In this document: positions 50,885 through 60,070 of the stretch, piece by piece
How the letters are laid out: each line of letters starts with the position of its first letter
Position numbering within the stretch: the first letter of the stretch is position 1
From: an uncultured Collinsella sp.
GTDB lineage: Bacteria; Actinomycetota; Coriobacteriia; Coriobacteriales; Coriobacteriaceae
DNA length: 64,000 bases
NCBI GenBank assembly: GCA_900757495.1
Contig: CAAENX010000007.1
Location: forward strand, 1-64,000
Direction of reading: 5' to 3'
Position numbers and translations under genes: made by a program
The notes under the pieces: model-generated
What the model saw: only the letters and a program-made list of their open reading frames with translations
Database searches by the model: none
What the model was told of the DNA's origin: nothing

Positions 50885-51751
50885 ATGGCATCGCGGTATC
50901 AGATTGTTTGTATGGTGGTCGATCGCGGCAGTCTTAAGGGTGCAGCCGATGAGCTGGGCTATACGCAAAGCGCGGTGAGCCAGGCCGTCAAAGCGCTCGA
51001 GCGCGAGCTGGGTACCACGCTTATCGAACGCGGCAAGCAGGGCGTTTCGCTTACGCGCGACGGCAAGCAGTACCTGCCGTATCTGCGCCAGATTGTAACT
51101 GCCGAGGCCGAGCTTGAGGGCAAGCGCCAGGAATTGCTGGGACTCTCCTCGACTGATATTCGTATCGCAACGTTTACCAACGTGAGCCGCACCGTGTTGC
51201 CGCGCGTGATCCGCGACTTTGGTGCCCTGCATCCGGGTGTACGCTTTACGCTCAAACAGGGCGATTACACGCGCAATGCCCAGTGGGTGCACGATGGCGT
51301 GGTTGATTTTTGCTTTACGGCACGCGGATTTACTGCTGGGCTCGAGAAGCGCGTGGTCTATCACGATGAGTTGGTGGCACTGTTGCCGGCCGCGCATCCG
51401 CTGACGGCAAAGGAAAAGGTGACGCTCGCCGACCTGGCGTCCGAGCCGTTTGTGCTGCTGGATGAGGGCGAACAGAGCCTGGTGCTCGATGCATTCGCGG
51501 CGCATGGGCTGTCGCCGCACGTGACGAGCGAGGTGACCGACGACTACACCATCATGGCGATGGTGGAGGAGGGCCTAGGCGTGAGTATGCTGTATCGCCG
51601 TACCGTCGAGGGCATGAGGGCCGATATTCGCGTGCGTCCCATCGTGCACGCTCCCTCGCGTGACGTAGTGGCAGCCTGGCGCAGCTGGGACACCATGCCT
51701 ATCGCCACGAGGCACTTTATCGACTATATGAGCTCGCATATTGTCAATTAA
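50885..51751 (+). CDS. LysR-family transcriptional regulator
   Basis: 288 residues, GGAGG four bases before the ATG. N-terminal winged helix (VVDRGSLKGAADELGYTQSAVSQAVKALERELG) and a periplasmic-binding-like effector domain (RIATFTNVSRTVLPRVIRDFGALHPGVRF; EEGLGVSMLYRR). It is transcribed away from the EamA exporter, which is its likely target together with itself. Its last 41 bases, encoding HFIDYMSSHIVN and the stop, recur at 53243-53283 beyond the MATE gene. Confidence 0.9.
   Translation: MASRYQIVCMVVDRGSLKGAADELGYTQSAVSQAVKALERELGTTLIERGKQGVSLTRDGKQYLPYLRQIVTAEAELEGKRQELLGLSSTDIRIATFTNVSRTVLPRVIRDFGALHPGVRFTLKQGDYTRNAQWVHDGVVDFCFTARGFTAGLEKRVVYHDELVALLPAAHPLTAKEKVTLADLASEPFVLLDEGEQSLVLDAFAAHGLSPHVTSEVTDDYTIMAMVEEGLGVSMLYRRTVEGMRADIRVRPIVHAPSRDVVAAWRSWDTMPIATRHFIDYMSSHIVN
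51711..51751 (+). repeat. Direct repeat flanking the MATE gene, copy 1 (end of LysR gene)
   Basis: 41 bp ending in the LysR stop codon. The copy at 53243-53283 differs at only three positions. The two copies bracket the MATE gene in the same orientation. Confidence 0.8.
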
Positions 51752-51778
51752 TGACTGGCATGGCGTTGAGTGCGGTGT

Positions 51779-53161
51779 TTAGCGGGCTGTCGCTTTGGCT
51801 TGGGCGGCGCGATAGGTGCGTGCCGGGTGGCAGAGTAGTACCGCCACGACCATAAAGAACGCCGTGGTGCCCAGGCTGATGGGGTAGACCATCATGATGT
51901 TCGCAAAGGTGCGGAAGTGCGGGAACACGCAGAATACCCAATAGAAGCGAATACCGCAGACGCAGATCATGGTGATGAGGGCGGGCATGAGCGAGATGCC
52001 AAAGCCGCGCAGGTAGCCGGACATGTTTTCGTAGAACATGCTAAAGGCGTAGGCAGGGAAGATCGAGCACACGCGGATATAGCCGATCGAGACGATGTTG
52101 GGGTCGCTGTTGAACAGCGCCAGGATTTCGCGTCCCAAGCCTACGATGATGACGATGGTGGTGAGTGCAACGATACCGCCTTCGATCAGGCAGACCTTGA
52201 GCGTCTTGGTGCAGCGGTCGATTTGGCGGGCACCGTGGTTTTGTCCCACAAAGGCGGTGCAGGCCTGGCTAAAGCTGTTGAGCAGGTTGTAGCACACGTA
52301 CTCCAGGCTCATGGCAGCGCTCGATGCCGCCATGACCTCGGTGCCCAAGCTGTTGATGGCGGACTGGATGATGATGTTGGCGACGGCAAAGACAGCGCTT
52401 TGGATGCCGGCGGGCAGGCCGATCTTGACGATGCGCTTGAGGGCGACGGGGTCTAAGCCTAAGTCGCGTGGGGTGACGCGGACGACGGAGTCGGTCTTGA
52501 GCAGGTGGACAAAGAGTGTGGCGGCGCTGACGGTGTAGGCGATGGCGGTGGCGATGGCGACGCCCGCGACGCCCCAGTGGAGTACGGGGACAAAGATGAG
52601 GTCCAGGCCAATGTTGAGGACGGTGGACACGGCGAGCGCCTGCAGCGGCATGCGGGTGATGCCGACAGAGCGGAAGATTGCTGCCTCAAAGTTGTAGAGC
52701 AAGATCGAGGGCATGCTGAGCAAAAAGACGCGCAGGTAGAGCGAAGCGAGCGGCATGGTTTCGTCAGGGACGTTGAGCGCGGCGAGCATGGGCTCGGCAA
52801 AGATCTCGCCCAGCGCGATGACGACAAAGCCCACGAGTGCCATCAGAATCGAGGTATGGACGGCGCGCTTGACCATGTTCTGATCGTTGCGGCCGATGGC
52901 GTTGGCGATGACCACGTTGGAGCCAAGCGACAGCCCAATAAACAGGTTGATCATAAGACTGGTAAGCGGAACATTGGAGCCGACCGCCGCCATGGCGAGG
53001 GTCCCCTGGTCGCCCGAGAAGTTACCGATGATGACCGTGGCGATGAGGTTCGACAGCTGCTCAAGGATGCTCGTGGCGGCGACGGGAAAGGCGAACAGGG
53101 GAATATTGCGCCACAGCGAGCCGGTGGTCATGTCAATGTGCTTGGACGCGGTTTCAGTCAT
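51779..53161 (-). CDS. MATE-family multidrug/cation antiporter
   Basis: 460 residues in twelve membrane helices arranged as two MatE halves (LWRNIPLFAFPVAATSILEQLSNLIATVIIGNF start of half one, given by its ends; second half from about 245 at IVKIGLPAGIQSAVFAVANIIIQSAINSLG). It would export cationic drugs or metabolites with Na+ or H+. The start is preceded by GAGA only. It lies tail to tail with the LysR gene and is framed by copies of that gene's last 41 bp, a sign that it was inserted or that a second regulator was lost here. Confidence 0.9.
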   Translation of the reverse strand: MTETASKHIDMTTGSLWRNIPLFAFPVAATSILEQLSNLIATVIIGNFSGDQGTLAMAAVGSNVPLTSLMINLFIGLSLGSNVVIANAIGRNDQNMVKRAVHTSILMALVGFVVIALGEIFAEPMLAALNVPDETMPLASLYLRVFLLSMPSILLYNFEAAIFRSVGITRMPLQALAVSTVLNIGLDLIFVPVLHWGVAGVAIATAIAYTVSAATLFVHLLKTDSVVRVTPRDLGLDPVALKRIVKIGLPAGIQSAVFAVANIIIQSAINSLGTEVMAASSAAMSLEYVCYNLLNSFSQACTAFVGQNHGARQIDRCTKTLKVCLIEGGIVALTTIVIIVGLGREILALFNSDPNIVSIGYIRVCSIFPAYAFSMFYENMSGYLRGFGISLMPALITMICVCGIRFYWVFCVFPHFRTFANIMMVYPISLGTTAFFMVVAVLLCHPARTYRAAQAKATAR

Positions 53162-53242
53162 ACGCTCTCAATCTCTAATATGCGATTCGCTCCTTATTTG
53201 CGCAGACGATAATACTCCTATTGGGTAGTCTTTTTGGGACGG

Positions 53243-53283
53243 GGCTCTTTATCGACTATATGAGCTCGCATATCGTCAATTAG
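53243..53283 (+). repeat. Direct repeat flanking the MATE gene, copy 2 (orphan LysR 3' end)
   Basis: It reads (in frame) LFIDYMSSHIVN then TAG, the last residues of the LysR protein at 50885, with no LysR gene attached. Similarity stops abruptly at both sides. Confidence 0.8.
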
Positions 53284-53303
53284 CTGTCGATCGACATTTT
53301 GAG

Positions 53304-56249
53304 TTAGCGGATCTTGCGTATCTCCTGTACGAGGTCGGTAATCACAATGGGCTTGGACAGGAAGCCGTTCATACCGCTTTCCAAGGCGTTGCGGCGGTCC
53401 TCATCAAAGGCATTCGCCGTCATGGCAAGAATGGGGACGCCTGCCAACGCGGGGTTTTCCAGTTCGCGGATGCGGCGGGTGGCGGTGTAGCCGTCCATGA
53501 TGGGCATCTGCACGTCCATCAGCACCAAATCGTACTGCCCGGGCGCTGCAGCGCTGACTTTATCCACGGCGATAGCGCCGTTTTCGGCGGTGTCGACCTC
53601 AAGGCCGTAGGCCTTCATGATCTCCTCGGCAATCTCGCGGTTCAGCTCGTTATCCTCGACAAGCAGAACATGCATGCCCTTGAGGTCGGTGGCATTTTGG
53701 GGCAATATGCTCTGCTCCTCTTTCGCCTGTTCCTGCCCGATGACGGTCATCAGCGTGTCGCGCAAGTCGGACATAAACATCGGCTTGGAACAGAACGCCG
53801 TGACACCGGCTGCCTTTGCCTCCACCTCAATGTCAGACCAGTCATAGGCGGTCAGGATAATAATGGGCGTATCGTCGTTCAGGGCGCGAATCTGGCGGGT
53901 TACCTCAATGCCATTCATATCCGGCAGGCGCCAGTCGATGATATAGGCCTTAAAGGTATCGCCCATCTCGAGGGACTGCCGTGCGCGCAACACGGCCTCC
54001 TTGCCGGAAAGCGTCCATTCGGCGCGCATCCCCACCTTGACCAGCATCTTGGTCACGCTGTCGCAGGTGTTGAAATCGTCATCAACCACCAGCGCCTTCA
54101 GCCCTTCCAGCTCGACGATTTTTACCTCCCTACGGCGTTCTGTCTGGGCGCGCAGCGGCACACGGACGATAAATTCAGAGCCTTTTTCCGGCGCGGACTG
54201 TACCTCAATGGTGCCGCCCATCATATCTACGATGTTTTTGGTAATGGCCATACCCAACCCGGCGCCCTGTATTCTGCTTACCGTTGAGGAGCGCTCGCGC
54301 TCAAAGGGTTCAAATACCTTTTTGGCAAAATCCGGGTCCATGCCGATACCGCTGTCCTTGACGCGGAATTCATACTGCCCGCATCCGCCGACCTTACCGG
54401 CAAGCTGGCGCACCCGCACCGACACCGTGCCGCCCGCGGGAGTGAACTTGATGGCATTGGACAAAAGGTTCATCAGAATCTGATTGAGCCGGGTCTTGTC
54501 GCAATAGATGTCCTCGTCGGTAACATCTATCGCGTCCATATACAATTCCAGTTGCTTTGCGTAAATCTGCCCGCTGACGATGGTTTTAATATCGTGCAGT
54601 ACATCGGAGAGATTGACCTCGGTTTCGTCCAGCTGTATTTTTCCGCTTTCGATACGGCTCATATCCAAGATGTCATTGATGAGCGAGAGCAGATGGTTGC
54701 TGGAGGCAAGGATCTTGGCAAGGTAGTCCTTCACGCGCTCCTTATCGTCCAGATGGCTGACCGCCAGCGTGGTAAAGCCGATGATGGCGTTCATAGGCGT
54801 GCGGATATCGTGGGACATGCTGGAAAGGAAGGTGCTCTTGGCGCGGTTGGCGTTTTCGGCGGCGGCAACGGCATCCGAAAGTGCCTGGTTCACCTGCTTG
54901 TCGGCGGTGCGGTCAGACAAAACCAGAATGTACTTGGTTTGCCCCTCGACCTCGCTGCCCATGGCGACCACATGGAACCAGCGCCGTTCCCCCGTTTGCT
55001 GATGGATATATTCCATATCCCATTCGCGTTGCTCGCCGCCGGCGAGTCCCGCCAGATGGTCTTTGGCAGGTTCGACGGTATCCTTCGGGTGCAGCGTGGC
55101 CAGCGTATCGATGTTTTTACGCACGCTCTCCTGCGTCAGTCCCAGCAAGCGTTCTATGTTCGGGCTAATATAATCTGCCTTGTAGGTTTTTGCATCCAGC
55201 ATCAAAAAGACGTCGTTCACGTTTTGGGACAGCTTCCGGAACAGCTCTTCGCGGTACAAGATTTCGGTATTCTTACGGCGCAGCTTGACGCGGCCCCTGT
55301 TAATAACCAGCAGAATGGTCATGAGCGAAAGACCGCCTGTAATGCCCACGATTATTTGTACCGTTCTCTGCCAAAGCTGATTCATACTGGCATTGACGAC
55401 ATCCACGGGGACAAGTTCCACCAAGATCCAGTCCTGGATGCCGGTACTTTCGTACGCCAGATAGTATCTTGTGCTGCCCAGCGTTACCTCATAGTTTCCG
55501 CTGGCACCTTTTGCAAAATCATTGGCGAGGTCTTGCACCTGCGCCTCGCTGAGGTCGGAATGTTCGCGCAGCACTGCGAGCAGGTTATAGATGTTTTGCT
55601 CGCCCTCTGCGATATTCTCAATCACGACCTGCCCGTCCGCGTAGACGACATAAGTGCTGGCAGTTCCGCTGAACGCCGAATTGCCCACGGCTTTCATCGC
55701 ATCGTCGTTGTAGCGACTGATGGCAATGGCATCGTAGGAAAAACCGCGGTAGACGCCCTTTGTTTCGGGGCAGATAAACACCAGTGTCGGCTTCTACCCG
55801 GGCAAGGCCGCGTTCATCACAACGTCGTTTTGATCGGCAAGCTTTTCGTCGAGGTTGCTCTGCAAACCAAGATAGCCCGTTTCCCCGTGGGGCGTCATGT
55901 AGTTGCCGTCATAAGTAAGAAAGTAGAATTCGGCAAAGCCAAGCTCCTGCTTTGCGGATTCCAGATACATCTGAACTCCGTCATCGTCGGGGTTGCTGTC
56001 CAGAAAGCCGTTCCACAAATGCAGATAAGAGATGTTTTTGTTGGCGATCATGCTCAGCATGCTGTTGGATTTATGCAGAACTTCCTCTAAATGCGAGGTG
56101 CTCTCTTCGTAGACGGTCCTGGACACAAACGAAAGGTACTGCACGCCAAGGCCGATAAAGCACGTTATCGTCAGCACGACAGCGGCAACGGTCAGCCTTT
56201 TGCGCGGTAAGTGCCGTGTTCTTTTGGTTTTACGCTTGTCTATTTCCAC
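53304..56249 (-). pseudogene. Hybrid sensor histidine kinase with two receiver domains, interrupted by an in-frame TAG
   Basis: One frame of 981 codons from a GTG at 56249, broken by TAG at 55794-55796. Before it: TM1 (LTVAAVVLTITCFIGLGVQYL) and the first part of a dCache domain, to NAALPG. After it the frame continues KPTLVFICPETKGVYRGF: the rest of the Cache domain, TM2 (TVQIIVGITGGLSLMTILLVI), PAS (LSQNVNDVFLMLDAKTYKADYISPNIERLLG), HisKA (FLSSMSHDIRTPMNA), HATPase_c (NLLSNAIKFT, DSGIGM, GAGLGMAI), receiver 1 (YIIDWRLPDMNG), receiver 2 (D912, VLMDVQMPIMDG). An internal start at 55781 would lack the outer domain's beginning. The style resembles kinases of gut Clostridia. It is coupled to the binding protein ending 5 bp upstream. 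Confidence 0.8.
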
Positions 56250-56254
56250 GCCGC

Positions 56255-58120
56255 TTACTCCAACGTAATGTAGCTTTCCGGTGCGGCAAGCACCACGCCG
56301 CCGTCGGAAAGTGCCTTGCTCCAGAGGTCTTTGACCGTATCCTCTCCGCGCTCAAACGCATGGGGCTCGTCCTGTAGCAACGGTGTCATCTGCTTTTCCG
56401 TTGCCAGGCAGGTCACGGTAACGGTGTCATCGTCTCGCAGGGCCTTTCCGTTGCGGGTAACGCCGGTCAGTTTGTAGCTGCCGTCGTTCTCTTTTACCTG
56501 CACGGTAATACCGCTGACCACCGGCAGAGAGCCGCGGTTGAACGGGGTAAAGCCGCCCTCGCACCCTTTCACAAAGCCGCGCAGGGTGTCCTTGAGCTCG
56601 GCGCCCGTCATGGTTCGTTGGTACGACAAAAGTCCGTTAGGCATGATCATGGCGCGTGCCGTTGTTTGGGTATAGTCGGCCTGCAGCACGCTGCCGGTAA
56701 AGCTGCTGGCGGCTGCCACCAGCACGTCGGTGTCGTAAAGGCCGCGCAGCGTGTTTGCCATAACCGAGAAGGACTCATTGCCGCCGTTTTTGTGGAACAC
56801 GTTGGAATAGGCCTTTTTGCTGCTCAGCACAGTATCGCCCGTGTCGGGCGTTTCCTCTGACAAAAGAGCGGCATTGAACGCGCTGTAGGCTTGCGCGGCG
56901 TCATACTCGCCCGCAATCATTTTGGAAACCACATCCTGCGAGATGGCAAAGAAATCGTTGGAGGCGATGCGGATATACATATGGTTTTCTTCTACCACCG
57001 GGCGCACATCCTCCATGGTGTCGGACAGGCGGTAGTCGACGTTTTGGCTGTAGCTGAGCAGGCCCTGTCCTTCTGCGAGAATCTGCTCCTGCGCGTCCTG
57101 CGACAGCATAACGTTCAAAACCTGCATCGCCTTTGCGCGCCGCGCGTCGTTCTGCTCTAAATCACGGTTCAGCGCCACCTGGAAGTAGGGCGTGGTCACC
57201 AGCCACTTTTCACCGTTTTGGCCAAAGATTGGCAAAAAGGTTGCGTCAATGCCTTGGTCTTGGAACATCTTTACGCCGGCAGAGCTGCTAAAGTACATGG
57301 CAAGCTGTCCGTTGCCGAACATCTCGGTCACGTCATCGTAATTGAGCTCTAGATCGGCCGCGGTAAGACCCGTGTCCTGAATGAACTGCTCCATGCGCTC
57401 GAAGTTGCCCGGCCACACGGTGTCGTCCAGCCCGACGCGGGCGTCGTTGGCGGGGTCGCTATAGGCGGTGCGCCATTTGCGCCCGTCTATGGTCGTAAGC
57501 TCGGCGGCAGAAAGCCCCTGCAGCGTTTCCATGCAGGTGTAGTCGTACATATAATCGGCGGTATAGCCGCGGATACCCACTTCCTCAAAGGCTTTACAGG
57601 CTGCTACAAAGCTGGCGTAATCGGTGGGCATCGGAATGTCGTACTGCTCAAAAAGGTCGCGGTTGACCACAAGACCGTGGGAATCGGCGCATACGGGCAG
57701 CCAGTTTACGCTACCGTCCTCATTTTTGAAGTTGTTGAGGTAGGTGTTGTAGATGGCGCCTGCCTCGTTGGTGGCGGCAAGGTCCATCAGGCTGTCCTTT
57801 AAGGGGGCAGCATCGTGCAGGGAGAAACGACAGCAGGTAATAATGTCCGGCAAACCGCCGTTTTGCTGCAAGAACTTATAGAAGTCCAAATCGTTGTTGC
57901 CGACGATGAACTCAATGTTTACATCCGGCAGCTGCGCCTGCACATAGGGGGCGTACTTCTCGTACAGGTTGGCGGTCCACAGGTATACCTGAATGGTCTC
58001 TTTATCCTCCTGCGCCTCCTGCGATTCGGTGCCTTTTTCGACGCAGCCGCTCAGCAGGGATACACCCAGCACCATGGCAGCAAGCAGTGCAAAAGCGATG
58101 CACAGTTGTTTCCTCTTCAT
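56255..58120 (-). CDS. Solute-binding lipoprotein fused to a 5'-nucleotidase C-terminal-like domain
   Basis: 621 residues, GGAGG upstream of the ATG. Lipobox LLSGC (C26). Residues about 45-430 are an extracellular solute-binding protein of the SBP_bac_1/8 kind (YLWTANLYEKYAPYVQAQLPDVNIEFI; LPDIITCCRFSL; GQLAMYFSSSAGVKMFQDQG). From about 470 a second domain reads FSVMANTLRGLYDTDVLVAAAS...MTGAELKDTLRGFVKG...LPVVSGITVQVKEN...DDTVTVTC, the pattern of the 5_nucleotid_C domain that binds the base in 5'-nucleotidases. No metallophosphatase domain and no ABC genes are present. It probably acts as ligand receptor for the kinase downstream, perhaps for a nucleoside- or sugar-type ligand. Confidence 0.75.
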   Translation of the reverse strand: MKRKQLCIAFALLAAMVLGVSLLSGCVEKGTESQEAQEDKETIQVYLWTANLYEKYAPYVQAQLPDVNIEFIVGNNDLDFYKFLQQNGGLPDIITCCRFSLHDAAPLKDSLMDLAATNEAGAIYNTYLNNFKNEDGSVNWLPVCADSHGLVVNRDLFEQYDIPMPTDYASFVAACKAFEEVGIRGYTADYMYDYTCMETLQGLSAAELTTIDGRKWRTAYSDPANDARVGLDDTVWPGNFERMEQFIQDTGLTAADLELNYDDVTEMFGNGQLAMYFSSSAGVKMFQDQGIDATFLPIFGQNGEKWLVTTPYFQVALNRDLEQNDARRAKAMQVLNVMLSQDAQEQILAEGQGLLSYSQNVDYRLSDTMEDVRPVVEENHMYIRIASNDFFAISQDVVSKMIAGEYDAAQAYSAFNAALLSEETPDTGDTVLSSKKAYSNVFHKNGGNESFSVMANTLRGLYDTDVLVAAASSFTGSVLQADYTQTTARAMIMPNGLLSYQRTMTGAELKDTLRGFVKGCEGGFTPFNRGSLPVVSGITVQVKENDGSYKLTGVTRNGKALRDDDTVTVTCLATEKQMTPLLQDEPHAFERGEDTVKDLWSKALSDGGVVLAAPESYITLE

Positions 58121-58531
58121 GCGACCCTTTTCCTCCCGAACCGAAGGCGGCCTGCCCGTATACAGAACTGCTCATACATGCTTTGCAAGTCCATTCCGGG
58201 TAGTGCGTCGATTGTTGGCGTAAGCCGTCCTGGTGCGGAACAGCCGAAGGCTGCCCGAGCGGGCGGCATCTTGGTCCGGATCGATTAGATCGCGCCCTAG
58301 AATGTTTGCATGATACCACCGCTACGCTGCCATTCTGAGCACGTCGCAGCACTCATTGCGGCACTTAGGGACGTTCCTTTTCTGCCGGCAGTTGGGGACA
58401 CTCCTTCCAAGGTGCGGGTAGTCATTGGGGACGTTCTTAAATGACTAGTCGAACAAGAACGTCCCCAACGACTAGGTGGGGGAGGCGTGAGACAATGGTG
58501 GGCGTTGTGTTGTCCGCGCTAAGGAGTTGCC
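58121..58531. other. Gene-free stretch with repeat
   Basis: No gene is supported. It holds a family B palindrome (58419-58474). Before it lie degenerate pieces TTAGGGACGTTCC (58368) and TTGGGGACACTCC (58392), which look like decayed copies. It also carries the promoters for the divergent binding-protein and methyltransferase genes. GGGGGAGGCGTGAGACAAT at 58478-58496 nearly repeats 40729-40747 upstream of the potassium channel. Confidence 0.5.
58419..58474. repeat. REP-like palindrome, family B copy 4 (inverted)
   Basis: TAGTCATTGGGGACGTTCTT ... AAGAACGTCCCCAACGACTA. Its centre AAATGACTAGTCGAAC is the reverse complement of the centre of copy 3 (GTTTGACTAGTCATTT) but for one base, so the element is in the opposite orientation. 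Confidence 0.8.
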
Positions 58532-59347
58532 ATGTTGTTGTGTCCCGTTTGCCATGAACCGTTGGTGGACGACGAGCGCGGTGCCGCATGCGCGGGCGGA
58601 CACCGATTTGACCGTGCGCGCGAGGGCTATCTATATCTGCTGCGCTCGTCTAAGAGCGGCGATTCCATGGGCGATCCCAAGTCGCAGGCGCGCAGCCGTC
58701 GTGACTTTCTGAACCGTGGATACTACGCGCCGTTGCGCGATGCGATGGTCGAGCTGGTGCGCGAGCGGGTGTCCGGGCGTTTGGCGTCTGCGGACGCTCC
58801 CGTGACCTTGCTCGATATTTGCTGCGGCGAGGGCTACTACACGAGCGCCATGGGTGCGGTGCCGGGCGTGGAGGCTTTCGGGTTCGACTTGGGCAAAGAG
58901 ATGGTGCGCCTGGCTGCCAAGCGCGGCGATGCGACCTATTTCGTGGCCAACATGAAGGATATCCCCGTGGCTGATGGCGCCTTCGATATGGTGACCGAGC
59001 TCTTCGCCCCCTTTAACGAGCGTGAATTTGCCCGCGTGCTGGCGCCCGAGGGCTCGCTCTACACCGTGGTGCCGGGTGCTCGGCATCTGTTTGGGCTCAA
59101 GGAGGTGCTCTACGACACGCCATATCTCAACGATGAGAAGCTGCCGAAGACGACCGAGCTCGAGTTGGTGGGAACGCAACGGGTATCTGCGAACATTACG
59201 CTCCAGACGCAGGCCGACATCGAGGCGGTGTTCCAGATGACGCCGTACTACTACCGCACGCGCCCTGCCGATAAAGAGCGCCTGGCAAACCTGGACACCC
59301 TTCAGACCGATACCGACTTCATCATTGCCGAGTACCGTCACAGCTAA
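58532..59347 (+). CDS. RlmA-like rRNA (guanine-N1) methyltransferase
   Basis: 271 residues, AAGGAG upstream. The N-terminal zinc site is C4, C7, C20, H24 (CPVC...CAGGH), followed by FDRAREGYLYLL, both diagnostic of RlmA(I)/RlmA(II), which methylate G745 or G748 of 23S rRNA. SAM motif LLDICCGEGYYTS (about 92-104) and motif FDMVTELFAP. RlmA(II) relatives can affect tylosin resistance; which position is modified cannot be told here. Ends at a REP-like hairpin and a strong terminator. Confidence 0.85.
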   Translation: MLLCPVCHEPLVDDERGAACAGGHRFDRAREGYLYLLRSSKSGDSMGDPKSQARSRRDFLNRGYYAPLRDAMVELVRERVSGRLASADAPVTLLDICCGEGYYTSAMGAVPGVEAFGFDLGKEMVRLAAKRGDATYFVANMKDIPVADGAFDMVTELFAPFNEREFARVLAPEGSLYTVVPGARHLFGLKEVLYDTPYLNDEKLPKTTELELVGTQRVSANITLQTQADIEAVFQMTPYYYRTRPADKERLANLDTLQTDTDFIIAEYRHS

Positions 59348-59348
59348 C

Positions 59349-59385
59349 AACCTGCCAAAAAGGGACAGGTTTATTTTGGCAGGTT
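59349..59385. repeat. REP-like hairpin, family F
   Basis: AACCTGCCAAAA (59349-59360) pairs perfectly with TTTTGGCAGGTT (59374-59385). The loop contains GGGACAGG, echoing the GGGACAGTCC core of family A. Confidence 0.65.
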
Positions 59386-59401
59386 TTATCTGGGCAAACG
59401 T

Positions 59402-59440
59402 AAAGGGCCGACCGCGGAGATGCGCGATCGGCCCTTTTTA
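59402..59440. terminator. Bidirectional terminator
   Basis: AAAGGGCCGACCGCG-GAGATG-CGCGATCGGCCCTTT (one mismatch) then TTTA; on the other strand AAAGGG...CCCTTTACG. It serves the methyltransferase and the convergent small membrane protein gene. Confidence 0.8.
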
Positions 59441-59475
59441 GTTGCTTGGCTACAAAGGTTATGAGAAGCGAGCGC

Positions 59476-59877
59476 TTACAGGCGGTCCTTGTTCTCGGCC
59501 TTAATGTCGTGTGCCTGCTGAATAAAGAACAGGTCGTACACCACGATGACAAAGGCGCCAAAGTTGATGGCGTCGCCGCCAAACGCGGGAAGCGTGAGCA
59601 CGGCCTGCGCAATCGTGGCGATTGCGGCGACGATGCCGAGCTTAAACGCACCATCCACCTGCGAAGGCTTGTTGGCGCCCTTGATGCCCGCAACACCTGC
59701 GGCAAGATCGACAAGACCCTTGATGACAAGTACGGCCGCGGCGAGCATGGCGTTCGACCCGTACGTGGAATCGAGGCTGCCCTTGGCGATGCCGACGCCG
59801 GCGATGACGAGGCTGGCGATGCCCAAAACAAAGTAAATGAGGGCAAGGACTTTGAGTGTCTTGCGAGTGTAGCTCAT
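59476..59877 (-). CDS. Small four-helix membrane protein (DUF308-like)
   Basis: 133 residues from the ATG at 59877, set by AAAGGA; the frame runs upstream without a ribosome site. Four hydrophobic segments: LKVLALIYFVLGIASLVIAGVGIA, AMLAAAVLVIKGLVDLAAGVAGI, FKLGIVAAIATIAQAVLTLPAF, FGAFVIVVYDLFFIQQA. The helix-G-x-x-G-I pattern (VAGIKGANKP) recurs in the protein at 61194, a paralogue. It resembles DUF308/HdeD-type membrane proteins. Function unknown. It diverges from the LysR gene at 60071 and may be its target. Confidence 0.75.
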   Translation of the reverse strand: MSYTRKTLKVLALIYFVLGIASLVIAGVGIAKGSLDSTYGSNAMLAAAVLVIKGLVDLAAGVAGIKGANKPSQVDGAFKLGIVAAIATIAQAVLTLPAFGGDAINFGAFVIVVYDLFFIQQAHDIKAENKDRL

Positions 59878-60070
59878 GGCTGGTCCTTTCGAAGTGGACA
59901 TGACGTATTTGATGCGCACGCAAAACGCATGTCGCGAAGCATATTGTAATTCAACAAGGCGCTGCATACGTTCATCCAATAGTTGAACGCTCCGTTCGCG
60001 ACGGGGCTGGCACTTGCGTTGTGCTAGGTTTTTGTTTAACTGGATCATACTGTGCATTTATTTGAGGTGA

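Noticed and set aside
36142..55796. Idea that TAG is reassigned to an amino acid in this organism
   Set aside because: Many intact genes in the window, including both topoisomerase genes and the ATPase at 2709, end normally at TAG. The two in-frame TAGs are better taken as nonsense lesions or local readthrough.
54552..56090. 512-codon open frame on the plus strand
   Set aside because: Opposite the hybrid kinase, whose Cache, PAS and HisKA motifs are unmistakable on the minus strand.
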